A stretch of 64,000 bases of DNA, from contig LR134389.1 of NCBI GenBank assembly GCA_900637675.1, positions 868,001-932,000 of the forward strand, read 5' to 3'. Numbering within the stretch: the first letter of the stretch is position 1; every line of letters begins with the position of its first letter. The translations under genes and the position numbers were made by a program. Source of the stretch: Streptococcus equi subsp. equi. Its GTDB lineage: Bacteria; Bacillota; Bacilli; Lactobacillales; Streptococcaceae. The notes under the pieces are model-generated. The model saw only the letters and a program-made list of their open reading frames with translations. It did not search any database and had not been told where the DNA came from. Positions 10,147 to 22,339 of the stretch are shown here, in pieces.

Positions 10147-10242
10147 ATTGTTTAATATGACGATTGCAACGACTAAGCTGATTAAGGTAAGTAAGAAACT
10201 ACCAAAAGCCAGCATGAGTTGAAGGGCCTCGTAAGTAGACAA
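10138..10242 (-). CDS. Fst/holin-like type I toxin peptide (34 aa)
   Basis: On the minus strand AAAGGAG is followed 8 bp later by TTG, opening a 34 aa peptide: MSTYEALQLMLAFGSFLLTL, then ISLVVAIVILNNKK. This is the putative holin-like toxin pattern (STYEALQLM start, one membrane helix, charged tail) seen in lactobacilli and streptococci. Such peptides damage the membrane when their antisense RNA is lost. Its mRNA starts near 10332 and carries a short leader ORF ahead of it. The stop codon falls in the hairpin shared with the antitoxin RNA. Confidence 0.85.
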   Translation of the reverse strand: MSTYEALQLMLAFGSFLLTLISLVVAIVILNNKK

Positions 10243-10255
10243 TAAAACGCTCCTT

Positions 10256-10288
10256 TCAGTTGGATTTTGATGCATTGCCCATAGGCAT
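10256..10288 (-). CDS. Leader peptide ORF ahead of the type I toxin
   Basis: A GGTGG box is followed by ATG and ten codons (MPMGNASKSN) ending in TGA. The stop overlaps the toxin ribosome site (TGAAAGGAG). The arrangement suggests translational coupling or control of toxin translation, not a functional peptide. Confidence 0.5.
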   Translation of the reverse strand: MPMGNASKSN

Positions 10289-10338
10289 CACCACCTTTCA
10301 GAAATCAGAGCCACCGTCTTAGCTTTTCTGTAAAGAAC

Positions 10339-10347
10339 ATTATATCA
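10339..10347 (-). promoter_or_regulatory. Promoter of the toxin mRNA (extended -10)
   Basis: TGATATAAT on the minus strand forms a perfect extended -10 (TATAAT at 10344-10339). The -35 region is poor, as is common with extended -10 promoters. The transcript would begin with TAAGACGGTGGC a few bases downstream. Confidence 0.7.
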
Positions 10348-10500
10348 TAATCACATGAGAAAGCCGTTAGATTTTAAACTGATCAGGCGGCTTTTTGGTG
10401 TTTTGCTGTCTTTTAGTGGAATCGCCTAAGCTTTGCTGTATAGTATGGGATTTTATGCTTTTTGTAAGGGCTTAGGCTGCTATGGCAGGGTCCATGTCCT

Positions 10501-10529
10501 TTGTCAATAGCTTAGTTTTATGGTACAAT
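10501..10529 (+). promoter_or_regulatory. Promoter of queT
   Basis: TTGTCA (10501-10506) and TACAAT (10524-10529) have a 17 bp spacer, with TG before the -10. Transcription would start about 15 nt before the riboswitch. Confidence 0.8.
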
Positions 10530-10549
10530 GTAGGCGTTGCCTAGCAACC

Positions 10550-10630
10550 CTTGGTGCTTAGTTCCCTTTCACCAAGCATATTACAAACGTGGCGGAGCTG
10601 TTTATGCTCTAGTCTGACGTCAAAGGAGAA
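10550..10630 (+). promoter_or_regulatory. preQ1-II riboswitch (COG4708 motif)
   Basis: The leader holds the conserved CTTGGTG stem-loop closed by CACCAAG (10550-10556 with 10570-10576), the CATATTAC linker and CAAAGGAG, as I recall from the preQ1-II aptamers of Streptococcaceae. The Shine-Dalgarno AAAGGAG is part of the pseudoknot, so preQ1 binding should block translation of queT. The embedded hairpin between linker and SD is longer than in the short pneumococcal example; that hairpin is known to vary. Confidence 0.9.
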
Positions 10631-10634
10631 ACAC

Positions 10635-11141
10635 ATGACAAGTTTTACTGTTCGTGACTATGTTTACATTGCTCTAGTGGCTGCCCTTTATGTGGTTTTG
10701 ACAATCACTCCACCTTTGAATGCTATTTCCTATGGCATGTATCAATTTCGGGTTGCCGAGATGATGAATTTTTTGGCTTTTTACCATAAAAAGTATATCA
10801 TTGCGGTGACCTTGGGCTGTATGATTGCTAATTTTTATAGCTTTGGCTTGATTGATGTTTTGGTGGGTGGAGGCTCAACGCTCATTTTTGTTAGCTTAGG
10901 TGTCGCTTTATTTAAGCAATACCAAGAGGAATATCTCTTAAATGGCTTGCTGAATAAGGCCTTTGTTTATTTCTCACTATTTTTTGCGACTTCTATGATC
11001 ACCGTTGCGATTGAGCTTTACTTCTTTGGAGCACCATTTTTCCTAACTTGGTTTACCACTGCTGTAGGGGAATTTGCTTCACTTATCATTGGCTCTATGA
11101 TCATTGATCGCTTATCAAAACGCATTAATTTACGACAATAA
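10635..11141 (+). CDS. queT: QueT-family queuosine precursor transporter
   Basis: From the ATG at 10635, 7 bp after AAAGGAG, the protein is 168 aa with five or six hydrophobic segments and the QueT/COG4708 opening (FTVRDYVYIALVAALYVVLT). QueT is the predicted substrate-specific membrane component for preQ1 or preQ0 uptake, used for queuosine in tRNA. The preQ1-II riboswitch directly upstream supports the substrate. A longer frame upstream to 10551 only reads through the riboswitch. A terminator follows at 11153. Confidence 0.92.
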   Translation: MTSFTVRDYVYIALVAALYVVLTITPPLNAISYGMYQFRVAEMMNFLAFYHKKYIIAVTLGCMIANFYSFGLIDVLVGGGSTLIFVSLGVALFKQYQEEYLLNGLLNKAFVYFSLFFATSMITVAIELYFFGAPFFLTWFTTAVGEFASLIIGSMIIDRLSKRINLRQ

Positions 11142-11152
11142 TAGTAACATGT

Positions 11153-11178
11153 AGCCTTCCGTTTTTGGGAGGCTTTTT
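11153..11178 (+). terminator. Terminator of queT
   Basis: An 8 bp stem (11153-11160 with 11167-11174, one G-T pair) is followed by a T run. Confidence 0.8.
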
Positions 11179-11228
11179 ATGATTTTCTTCTAGCTAGGCA
11201 ATAGCTTATTTGCTATGTTTTGTGATAA

Positions 11229-13196
<1,968 letters not shown>

Positions 13197-13208
13197 TGAG
13201 GTAATAAC

Positions 13209-14231
13209 ATGAAAAAACAAATGAGGGCTCGTCTGATTTACAATCCAACCTCTGGTCAAGAAATCATGAAAAAAAACGTTGCAGAGGTGCTGGATATTTT
13301 GGAAGGCTTTGGCTATGAAACCTCTGCCTTTCAAACGACAGCAGCTAAGCACTCAGCCTTAAAGGAAGCAAGAAGGGCAGCTAAAGCAGGCTTTGACCTC
13401 TTGATTGCTGCTGGTGGAGATGGTACGATCAACGAAGTAGTCAATGGCATTGCTCCCCTAGAGAAAAGACCTAAGATGGCGATTATTCCAGCAGGAACCA
13501 CCAATGATTTTGCTAGGGCCTTAAAGGTACCAAGAGGCAATCCCGTTGAGGCCGCTAAGCTGATTGGTAAAAATCAAACCATCCGCATGGATATAGGACG
13601 TGCTAAAAAGGATACTTATTTTATCAACATTTCAGCCGCAGGAAGCCTGACAGAGCTGACCTATAGTGTCCCTAGTCAGCTCAAAACCATGTTTGGCTAC
13701 CTGGCTTATCTGGCTAAGGGAGTGGAGCTCTTGCCTCGAGTGAGTAATGTTCCGGTGAAAATCACGCATGATCATGGCATTTTTGAGGGAGAGGTATCAA
13801 TGATTTTTGCAGCCATCACTAATTCTGTTGGTGGCTTTGAAAAGATTGCCCCAGATGCTAAGCTAGATGATGGCATGTTTACCCTTATTTTGATTAAAAC
13901 AGCCAACCTGTTTGAAATTGTGCACCTGCTGCGGTTGATCATTGACGGTGGTAAGCATGTTACGGATCGCCGCGTCGAATACATTAAAACCAGTAAAATC
14001 ACCATTGAGCCCCAATCAGATAAGCGCATGATGATTAATTTAGATGGTGAATATGGTGGTGATGCGCCAATTACCCTAGAAAACTTAAAAAATCACATCA
14101 CCTTTTTTGCAAATACTGATTTGATTTCAGATGATGCCCTTGTCCTAGACCAAGAGGAGCTGGAAATCGAAGAAATGGTCAAGAAATTTGCGCATGAGGT
14201 AGAGGATTTAGAGCAGGGATTGGAGGAATAG
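13209..14231 (+). CDS. dagK: Diacylglycerol/lipid kinase DagK
   Basis: This 340 aa soluble protein has the DAGK catalytic pattern: ARLIYNPTSGQ at the start and AAGGDGTINEVVNG near residue 70, the nucleotide-binding loop. It matches DgkB/DagK of Gram-positive bacteria, which phosphorylates diacylglycerol released by lipoteichoic acid synthesis. It lies between ligA and pulA with 12 bp and 8 bp gaps, consistent with one operon. The acidic C-terminal tail (about the last 40 residues) is longer than the core fold needs. Confidence 0.93.
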   Translation: MKKQMRARLIYNPTSGQEIMKKNVAEVLDILEGFGYETSAFQTTAAKHSALKEARRAAKAGFDLLIAAGGDGTINEVVNGIAPLEKRPKMAIIPAGTTNDFARALKVPRGNPVEAAKLIGKNQTIRMDIGRAKKDTYFINISAAGSLTELTYSVPSQLKTMFGYLAYLAKGVELLPRVSNVPVKITHDHGIFEGEVSMIFAAITNSVGGFEKIAPDAKLDDGMFTLILIKTANLFEIVHLLRLIIDGGKHVTDRRVEYIKTSKITIEPQSDKRMMINLDGEYGGDAPITLENLKNHITFFANTDLISDDALVLDQEELEIEEMVKKFAHEVEDLEQGLEE

Positions 14232-14239
14232 GGCTAGTT

Positions 14240-16539
14240 ATGGATAATGCAGTTATTGTTCATTATCATAGTTGCAAGGGACATTATTTTCAATTAAGTC
14301 TATGGCAATGGCGAGATGGTAAGCTGGGCAAGGACGCTTATTTTTCGAGGTTTGACAGCTTTGGAGCAGTTGCTTATCTCACTTATCCAGCACCTTATTT
14401 TTTGAGTCATGCTTATGTGATTGTAAAGGATCAGTTTTGGCAGCATCAAACCGTTGATTTTCGGATTGAGCGTGATTATGGGGTTCCAAAGACTGAGGTG
14501 TGGCTTGTTGATGGTGATCCTACGGTTTATTATTCGAGACAGGCTGCTGTGGCTAGTCGACATGATGGTAGATGTGATGTGCATGCCTTTGATATGGCTG
14601 TCAATAGTCAGGCCTTTGACAAGCGCTGGGGCTTTAGTGGCTGGCTAGGCTTTCGCTATCAGCCTGAGGAGACGTCTTTTCGTTTGTGGGCTCCAACAGC
14701 AGAAAAGGTTGAGCTCATTCTCTATGCTTCGACTGATGAGAGAGCTAGTGTTGCCAAGGTTTTGCCCATGCAGCGTGGGCAGCAGTACTCGCCAGATCAT
14801 CATGCAGAAAACACATGTGGTGTGTGGGACATCAGCCTAAGAGGTGATTATAATTACCATGCTTATTGCTACCGGGTTTATTATCGCAGGCGTACCTTTA
14901 GAGACACTAGGGATCCTTATGCGATCGCAACGACAGCAAATGGCAAAAGGTCAATTGTCATTGCACCGGAGCATTTAAGACCGCAGGGCTTTTCAGTGAA
15001 GCAGGGTAAGGAGGCTACCTGGCGCTTAGACAATCCTAATCAGGCGGTGATCTATGAAATGCATGTTCGCGACTTTTCAAAATCAGAAACCTCGGGCGTT
15101 AGCTTGGCTAATCGTGGCAAATTTAAGGGGCTGATTGAGACAGGCACGCGCAATGCTTTTGGAGATTCAACCTGCTTTGATTATGTCAAGTCCCTTGGCA
15201 TTACGCATATTCAGCTCCAGCCGGTCTTTGACCATCATCAATTCTTTGATGAAAATGGAGATTATGCCTATAATTGGGGCTATGACCCTGAAAATTACAA
15301 TGTTCCAGCAGCCAGCTTTACCAGTAATCCGCATGAGCCAGCTACCCGTATCCTGGAATTAAAGGAGGTCATTCAGGCTTATCATGATGCAGGCATCAAT
15401 GTGATCATGGACGTGGTGTACAATCATACCTACTCATCAAGAGAGTCAGCCTTTCAGCTGACGGTTCCGGATTATTATTACCGTATGAATCCTAATGGCT
15501 CCTTTCAAAATGGCTCTGGCTGTGGCAATGAAACGGCTAGTGAAAAGGAAATGTATCGCAAATACATGCTTGATTCGATCCTATATTGGACCAATGAGTT
15601 TAACATTGATGGCTTCAGGTTTGATCTGATGGGCTTACACGATATTGACACCATGAATCTTATCCGACAAGAGCTAGATAAGATTGACCCAAGGATACTT
15701 GTTTTTGGTGAGGGCTGGGATATGGGAGTTGGTCTGGCAGCTGAGCAGAAGGCTAAAAAGGAAATGCCAGCCAAATGCCTGGAATCGGCTTTATTAATGA
15801 TGATCAGCGTAATGCAGTTAAGGGGGCAGAGGTCTATGGGAGCTTAGAGAAGGGCTTTGTATCAGGTGCACCGACAGAAGGACTTGTAGCCAAGTCTATT
15901 TTGGGCAGTGATGAGCTGGTCTCTTATTGTACGCCTAGTCAGGTGATCAATTATGTTGAAGCTCATGACAACTATAACCTCAATGATTTGCTGTGGGTTT
16001 TGAATCCAGAGGACAGCAAGCAGGATCATGTCAAACGGGTTCAGCTAGCTTCAGCTATGACGATTCTCATGCAAGGGATTTACTTTATGCAGCTGGGTCA
16101 GGAATTTTTACGAACAAAGCTTTACCCAACAGGTCAGGATAAGGAGCTGACACAGGCAGACCGAGAAAGGGCGATGAATTCCTACAATGCACCTGACAAT
16201 GTGAATCAGGTTGACTGGAGACAGGTTAGCTTGGAGCGCGAAACGGTTGCTATTATGAAAAAACTAATCTATCTGAAAACTAAAACAGCTTTGTTTTCAT
16301 ACCCATCATTTGAGCAAATCAGACAGCATGTTTACATTGAGCATGCTGGTGAAAATACGGGCTTCATTAGCTTTACAGTAGAAGATGAAAGAAAGTATCG
16401 ATTGATTTTCTCTAGTTTTAGAAACCGCTTGCAATCATCTGCTAATCATGTTATAATTGAAACAAATGATAAGCGCTTTCAAGATAGTGAGTCCATGCTA
16501 GATGAGCTGACAGCGATGATCCTTGACATCACACAATAG
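14240..16539 (+). CDS. pulA: Intracellular type I pullulanase (one-base frameshift)
   Basis: Two overlapping frames, 14240-15847 and 15775-16539, together make one alpha-glucan debranching enzyme with no signal peptide. The first part has a CBM48-like domain, YNWGYDPENYN (type I pullulanase signature), the nucleophile segment GFRFDLMGLHD and VFGEGWDMG. The second carries VEAHDNYNLNDLLW with the third catalytic Asp. Adding one A in GCCAAATGCC near 15772 gives 766 aa, the usual family length. It trims alpha-1,6 branches of glycogen or limit dextrins. As written neither fragment can work. A terminator hairpin overlaps its 3' end. Confidence 0.9.
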
Positions 16540-16565
16540 CCTGAGTGTTCTCAGGTTATTTTTGT
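16535..16565 (+). terminator. Terminator between pulA and glgB
   Basis: An 11 bp stem (16535-16545 with 16550-16560, one G-T pair), TGTT loop, then T run. It separates ligA-dagK-pulA from the glgBCDAP genes, which therefore probably have their own promoter in 16566-16680. Confidence 0.85.
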
Positions 16566-16685
16566 TTGTTGTCAAGGATAAAAGGGCTGTAGTTACAGTT
16601 AGCAGAGACCTATTAGGACCTTGCTTATCATATCGCTTAGCGCCTTGAAAAAGGGTTTAGGAGTAGGGAAAGAAGAGGTGATGGG

Positions 16686-18565
16686 ATGGATAATGACTTA
16701 GCGCTTTATACCTTTGGCACAGGTGAGAATTTTCACATACAGGATTATCTAGGTGTTCATCGGATTAACAATGACACAGGCACCAGCTATGTCTTTAGGG
16801 TATGGGCGCCCAATGCAGAGGCTGTCAGCTTGATTGGAGATTTTACTGATTGGCAGTCCAATCCACTTGAGATGAGCCGAAATGAGGCTGGCGTGTGGGA
16901 GGTTACCACTAGCTTGCCGCAGGAAGGAGATATTTATAAGTATTGGGTTAGGCGCCAAGGTGGTCAGCTTGTTGAAAAAATTGATCCAGTGGCCTTTCTA
17001 TTTGAAGCTAGACCAGGAACGGGTGCTATTGTCAAAACCCTTCCAGCCAAAAAATGGCGTGATAGCTTATGGATGGGACGGCGAAAGCGTTTTGGCTTTA
17101 GGCAGCGTCCGGTTAATATCTATGAGGTTCATGCCCATTCATGGAAAAAAGACGAAAACGCAAGGCCCTATGACTTTAGCAAGCTAAAAGAAGAGCTCAT
17201 TCCCTATCTCAAGAGCATGCACTACACTCATGTTGAGTTTATGCCGGTCATGGCTCACCCCTTAGATATGAGCTGGGGCTATCAGCTGATGGGCTACTTT
17301 GCCTTTGAGTCAACCTTTGGAAGCCCAGAAGCCTTTCAGGATTTTGTTGAGGCCTGTCATCTTAATAATATTGGTGTTTTGATTGATTGGGTGCCGGGAC
17401 ATTTTACACAAAATGATGACGCCTTAGCTTATTTTGACGGTACAGCTACCTATGAATATCAGGATCACCATCGTGCTCATAATTATGGCTGGGGGCCCTA
17501 AATTTTGATTTGGGTAAAACTCAGGTACAGTCCTTTTTGATTTCAAGTGCCCTTTTTTGGCTGGAGGCTTATCATGTTGACGGCATTCGAGTAGATGCTG
17601 TTAGCAATATGCTTTACTTGGATTATGATCAAGGCCCTTGGACTCCGAATCAATACGGTGGCAACCAAAACCTTGAGGGGATAGCCTTTCTTCAAAAATT
17701 AACCACAGTTATCAAGGAAAAACACCCTGATGTGATGATGATTGCAGAGGAGGCGACCTCAGCTACCCCAATAACCAGCCCTGTTGCAGAAGGGGGACTA
17801 GGCTTTGATTATAAGTGGAATATGGGCTGGATGAATGATATTCTTAGGTTTTACGAAGAGGATCCTTATTACCGAAAATACGATTTCAATCTCTTGACCT
17901 TTAGCTTTATGTATTGCTTTAAGGAGCATTACATTTTACCCTTTTCTCACGATGAGGTTGTTCATGGCAAAAAAAGCCTCATGCATAAAATGTGGGGGGA
18001 CCGCTACAATCAATTTGCAGGCCTAAGAAATCTTTACACCTATCAAATCTGCCACCCAGGCAAGAAGCTGCTTTTTATGGGATCTGAGTTTGGACAGTTT
18101 TTGGAATGGAAATACGATCATCAATTAGAGTGGCAAAATTTAGAGGACGAGCTCAATGCCAAAATGCAGCATTTCACAGCCAGCCTAAATCAGCTATATA
18201 AGGACCATAGCATGCTGTGGCAAAATGATGAAACCTATGACGGCATTGATATTATTGATGCAGACAATAAGGACGAATCAGTCTTGTCGTTTTGTCGTCA
18301 AAACAATAAAGGAGAGCTCCTGCTTTGTGTCTTTAACATGACACCTGTTGAAAGACCAGGCTTTACCATAGGTGTGCCGATAGCAGGTCTTTATCAAGAA
18401 ATTTTCAATACAGAGCTTGAGGCCTTTGGAGGTGTCTGGAAGGAGCACAATCCCTTAACCAACACAGTAGCCAAGAAATGGAAGACTTATCCGCAGACCT
18501 TGAGCTTTACCCTGCCTGCACTAGGAGCAAGCATCTGGAAAATCAAGCGTCGTCAGAAGCAATAA
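16686..18565 (+). CDS. glgB: 1,4-alpha-glucan branching enzyme (one-base frameshift)
   Basis: The frames 16686-17501 and 17510-18565 are halves of GlgB. The first carries the CBM48 domain ([20 protein letters not shown]) and the start of the barrel ([17 protein letters not shown]). The second holds the nucleophile segment [13 protein letters not shown], the acid/base MMIAEEATS and [14 protein letters not shown]. Restoring one G in the run at 17492-17496 reads NYGWGALNFD and gives 626 aa, the family length. The enzyme makes alpha-1,6 branches in glycogen. An AGAGGTG box precedes the start. The reading frame is otherwise clean, which suggests a sequence error. Confidence 0.92.
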
Positions 18566-18631
18566 GCTATTCATTGCTTACTTAGCTGTTTCAACCAAAA
18601 GAAGTCACTACAGTCATGAAAGGATAACGAA

Positions 18632-19771
18632 ATGAAGAATGGAATGTTAGCCCTCATATTAGCAGGGGGACAAGGAACTCGCTTAGGAAAATTGACACAG
18701 AGCATTGCAAAGCCTGCTGTGCAATTTGGAGGTCGGTATCGTATCATTGATTTTGCCCTATCCAATTGTGCTAACTCAGGGATTCATAATGTGGGGGTTA
18801 TCACCCAGTACCAGCCTCTTGCCTTAAATAATCATATTGGCAATGGTTCGTCATGGGGCTTAGATGGTATTAATTCTGGCGCTACGATTTTACAGCCCTA
18901 CTCTGCAACAGAGGGAAATCGCTGGTTTCAAGGAACTAGCCATGCTATCTATCAAAATATTGATTATATTGATAGCATTAACCCTGAATATGTGCTGATC
19001 CTGTCTGGTGATCATATTTACAAAATGGACTATGATGACATGCTTCAGACGCATAAGGCTAATATGGCTAGCTTGACTGTTGCTGTGATTGATGTTCCTC
19101 TAAAGGAAGCCAGTCGATTTGGCATTATGAACACAGATACCAATGACCGCATTGTCGAATTTGAAGAAAAGCCTGCCAATCCAAAATCAACCAAGGCTTC
19201 AATGGGTATTTATATCTTTAATTGGCAGCGCCTTCGGACCATGCTGGTTGACGCAGAAAAAAACAACATTGATATGTCTGACTTTGGTCAGCATGTGATT
19301 CCGTCTTACCTTGAGTCTGGCGAGCGTGTCTACACCTATAACTTTAAAGGCTACTGGAAGGACGTCGGAACGATTGAGTCTCTCTGGGAAGCCAATATGG
19401 AATACATCGGTGAGGAAAATGCCCTAGACAGTCGTGATCGTTCTTGGAAGATTTATTCTAAAAACCATATCGCTCCACCAAACTTTATCACAGAGGACGC
19501 CGAGGTCAAGGATTCTCTGGTAGTAGATGGCAGCTTTATCTCTGGTAAGGTCAACCATTCTATCTTGTCTACCAATGTGCAGGTAAGAAAGGGAGCCGAG
19601 GTTAAGGATTCCTTTATCATGAGCGATGTTATCATTGGTGAGGGTGCAAGGATTACACGAGCTATTATTGGTGAGGGTGCAGTCATTGGTGATCATGTGA
19701 TCATTGATGGCAGCAAGGACGTTCAAGTCGTAGGCTATAATGAAGTAGTGGGGGTACCAAATGAAGATTGA
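18632..19771 (+). CDS. glgC: Glucose-1-phosphate adenylyltransferase, catalytic subunit
   Basis: This 379 aa protein has the pyrophosphorylase loop [11 protein letters not shown], the catalytic-region [11 protein letters not shown] and [10 protein letters not shown], and a C-terminal left-handed beta-helix of hexapeptide repeats. It makes ADP-glucose from ATP and glucose-1-phosphate, the committed step of glycogen synthesis. Its stop overlaps the start of glgD by 11 bp. GAAAGGA lies upstream of the ATG. Confidence 0.96.
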   Translation: MKNGMLALILAGGQGTRLGKLTQSIAKPAVQFGGRYRIIDFALSNCANSGIHNVGVITQYQPLALNNHIGNGSSWGLDGINSGATILQPYSATEGNRWFQGTSHAIYQNIDYIDSINPEYVLILSGDHIYKMDYDDMLQTHKANMASLTVAVIDVPLKEASRFGIMNTDTNDRIVEFEEKPANPKSTKASMGIYIFNWQRLRTMLVDAEKNNIDMSDFGQHVIPSYLESGERVYTYNFKGYWKDVGTIESLWEANMEYIGEENALDSRDRSWKIYSKNHIAPPNFITEDAEVKDSLVVDGSFISGKVNHSILSTNVQVRKGAEVKDSFIMSDVIIGEGARITRAIIGEGAVIGDHVIIDGSKDVQVVGYNEVVGVPNED

Positions 19772-20894
19772 TAAATATTCTGCCATTCTAGGCAGCTCAA
19801 TTGGCTTTGCTGAAATGAAGGGGCTAACAGACACAAGACCATTAGCCAACCTACCCTTTGATGGGAAATACCGGCTCATTGATTTTCAATTGTCCAACCT
19901 TGCCAATGCAGGTGTCCGTAGCATCTATGGTATTTTTCGTGGGCAAAATATCCGCTCAGTGTTTGATCATATCAGGTCAGGTCGTGAATGGGGGCTTAAT
20001 TCCTTACTAAGTCATTATTTCCTTGGCTTTTATAACACCAAGGAGGATTCTAAAGAGGCTGACAAGGACTATTATCAGCAGATTTTGACCTATTTAAAGC
20101 GCTCAGGGTCAGATCAGACCATTTACATGAGCTGTGATATTCTCTGCAATATTGAGCTTGGGCAGGTTATTCATCTGCACAATGCCAACCATCGCAACAT
20201 TACGGTTGTCTACAAGAAAATGCCGACCAAGGCCATCTCTAAGGCTAACGATATTTTAGATATTGACGAGACAGATACTGTTGTTGACAGGCGAAGTCTG
20301 TCTGAGGGGCAGGAGGTTGAAAAAATGTCAGCAGGCATTTACATCGTCAATACCCCATGGTTAATTGAACAGATGGAAAAAGAAGCCGAAAAAGAAAACC
20401 CTCAAAAGCTACGCTTCCTCTTACGTGATTTGATTGTGTCAGAGGGCGCTCTTGGCTTTGAATATACTGGCTATCTTGCCAATATTCACTCTGTTAAATC
20501 TTATTTTGATGCCAATATGGACATGCTGGATCCGCATAAGTTTTATTCACTATTATATGCTAATCAGAAGGTCTACACGCGTGTCAAAAATGAAGAGTCA
20601 ACCTATTTTGATGCGGCTTCTGAGGTGAACAATGCCCAATTTGCTTCAGGAAGCATTGTCAAGGGCTATGTCGAGCACTCAATTGTCTCTCGCAATTGTC
20701 GCATTACCTCACAGGCACGTGTTACAAATAGTATTTTATTGCCAAAGGCAGTGATTGGTGAGGGTGCTGTCATTGATTATGCTATCATTGATAAATCCGT
20801 AAGGGTTGCACCAGGTGTTACTATTAGAGGAAGCGCTGAGGAGCCAATAGTTGTTGCCAAGGGGACTGAGGTTGTTGAGGATATGATAAAATGA
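19761..20894 (+). CDS. glgD: GlgD, ADP-glucose pyrophosphorylase regulatory subunit
   Basis: This 377 aa paralogue of GlgC keeps the overall fold ([20 protein letters not shown]-terminal hexapeptide repeats) but has [14 protein letters not shown] where GlgC has the GGxGTRL catalytic loop. That loss matches Firmicute GlgD, which is inactive alone and raises GlgC activity in a heterotetramer. It overlaps glgC by 11 bp and glgA by 4 bp (ATGA). Confidence 0.95.
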   Translation: MKIDKYSAILGSSIGFAEMKGLTDTRPLANLPFDGKYRLIDFQLSNLANAGVRSIYGIFRGQNIRSVFDHIRSGREWGLNSLLSHYFLGFYNTKEDSKEADKDYYQQILTYLKRSGSDQTIYMSCDILCNIELGQVIHLHNANHRNITVVYKKMPTKAISKANDILDIDETDTVVDRRSLSEGQEVEKMSAGIYIVNTPWLIEQMEKEAEKENPQKLRFLLRDLIVSEGALGFEYTGYLANIHSVKSYFDANMDMLDPHKFYSLLYANQKVYTRVKNEESTYFDAASEVNNAQFASGSIVKGYVEHSIVSRNCRITSQARVTNSILLPKAVIGEGAVIDYAIIDKSVRVAPGVTIRGSAEEPIVVAKGTEVVEDMIK

Positions 20895-22321
20895 AGATAA
20901 TGTTTGTTGCAGCAGAGGGAGCTCCCTTTGCTAAGACAGGTGGCCTAGGCGATGTCATTGGGGCATTGCCTAAATCACTTGTTAAAAATGGTCATGAGGT
21001 GTCTGTGATACTGCCTTATTATGACGTGGTTGATCAAGCCTTTGGTCAGCAGGTTGAGGACGTCTTGTATTTTTATACGCAGGTTGGCTGGAGACGCCAA
21101 TACGTGGGCATTAAAAAGCTTGTCAAGGATAAGGTGACCTTTTACTTTATTGACAATCAAGGTTATTTCTTTAGAGGCAGGATCTATGGTGATTGGGACG
21201 ACGGTGAGCGCTTTGCCTATTTCCAGCTGGCTGCCATAGAAGCAATGGAGAAAATCGGGGTTATTCCAGATATTTTGCATGTGCATGATTACCATACCGC
21301 TATGATTCCTTTCCTATTGAAAGAAAAATACCATTGGATTCAGGCCTATCAAGCGATTCGGACAGTTTTTACCATTCATAATATCGCATTTCAAGGGCAG
21401 TTTGATCCTGGCATGCTAGGCGATTTGTTTGATGTTGGTATAGAGCGCTACGAGGATGGCACCCTGCGTTGGCATGATTGCTTGAATTGGATGAAAGCAG
21501 CAGTCCTATATGCAGATCGGGTAACCACTGTCTCACCCTCTTATGCGCATGAAATTCAGACACCAGCCTTTGGACAAGGCTTGGATCAAGTCATGCGAAT
21601 GGAGGCAGGCAAGCTATCAGGCATTGTGAATGGTATTGACACTGACTTATTTAACCCAGCAAGGGATCCTCATTTGCCTGCTTCATTTTCAGCAGAAGAC
21701 CTATCAGGCAAGGCGGCTACTAAACAGGCCTTGCAGGAGCGGTTAGGATTACCAGTCAGGGCAGATGTTCCATTGATTGGTATGGTTTCGCGCTTGACGG
21801 ATCAAAAGGGCTTTCAGCTTGTTCTTGAGGAATTACCGCATATCTTGCAGCAGGACGTTCAGCTTGTCTTGTTAGGAACAGGTGACCCTGATTATGAGGC
21901 TGCCTTTTCATGGTTTGCCAAGGCCTATCCAGAAAAACTGTCTGCTAATATTACCTTTGATCTGCCATTAGCTCAGCAGATTTATGGGGCCTGTGATCTC
22001 TTTTTAATGCCAAGTGCTTTTGAGCCCTGCGGACTTTCGCAAATGATGGCTATGAGATATGGCGCGATACCGATTGTCCATGAGATCGGCGGCTTGAAGG
22101 ATACTGTTGCCTCCTACAATGCTTATGAAAAGACTGGAACTGGTTTTGGCTTTGATCAGTTTTCAGGATTTTGGTTAACGCAGACGCTCTTGTTTGCCCT
22201 TGATATTTACCATAACCACAAGGAGGATTGGCAGACTATTCAACAACATGCCATGACCAAGGATTTTTCATGGGATACAGCCAGTCTGGCCTACCTTGAT
22301 TTATATAAAAGCTTACTATAA
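20891..22321 (+). CDS. glgA: Glycogen synthase (ADP-glucose type)
   Basis: This 476 aa GT5 glycosyltransferase shows the ADP-glucose binding motif [13 protein letters not shown] at residues 15-27 and the C-terminal segment [18 protein letters not shown] with the catalytic Glu. It extends alpha-1,4-glucan chains from ADP-glucose made by GlgC/GlgD. Start and stop overlap neighbours closely, which supports a single glgBCDAP transcript. Confidence 0.97.
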   Translation: MKIMFVAAEGAPFAKTGGLGDVIGALPKSLVKNGHEVSVILPYYDVVDQAFGQQVEDVLYFYTQVGWRRQYVGIKKLVKDKVTFYFIDNQGYFFRGRIYGDWDDGERFAYFQLAAIEAMEKIGVIPDILHVHDYHTAMIPFLLKEKYHWIQAYQAIRTVFTIHNIAFQGQFDPGMLGDLFDVGIERYEDGTLRWHDCLNWMKAAVLYADRVTTVSPSYAHEIQTPAFGQGLDQVMRMEAGKLSGIVNGIDTDLFNPARDPHLPASFSAEDLSGKAATKQALQERLGLPVRADVPLIGMVSRLTDQKGFQLVLEELPHILQQDVQLVLLGTGDPDYEAAFSWFAKAYPEKLSANITFDLPLAQQIYGACDLFLMPSAFEPCGLSQMMAMRYGAIPIVHEIGGLKDTVASYNAYEKTGTGFGFDQFSGFWLTQTLLFALDIYHNHKEDWQTIQQHAMTKDFSWDTASLAYLDLYKSLL

Positions 22322-22339
22322 CACAGAAAAGGAATGGGA

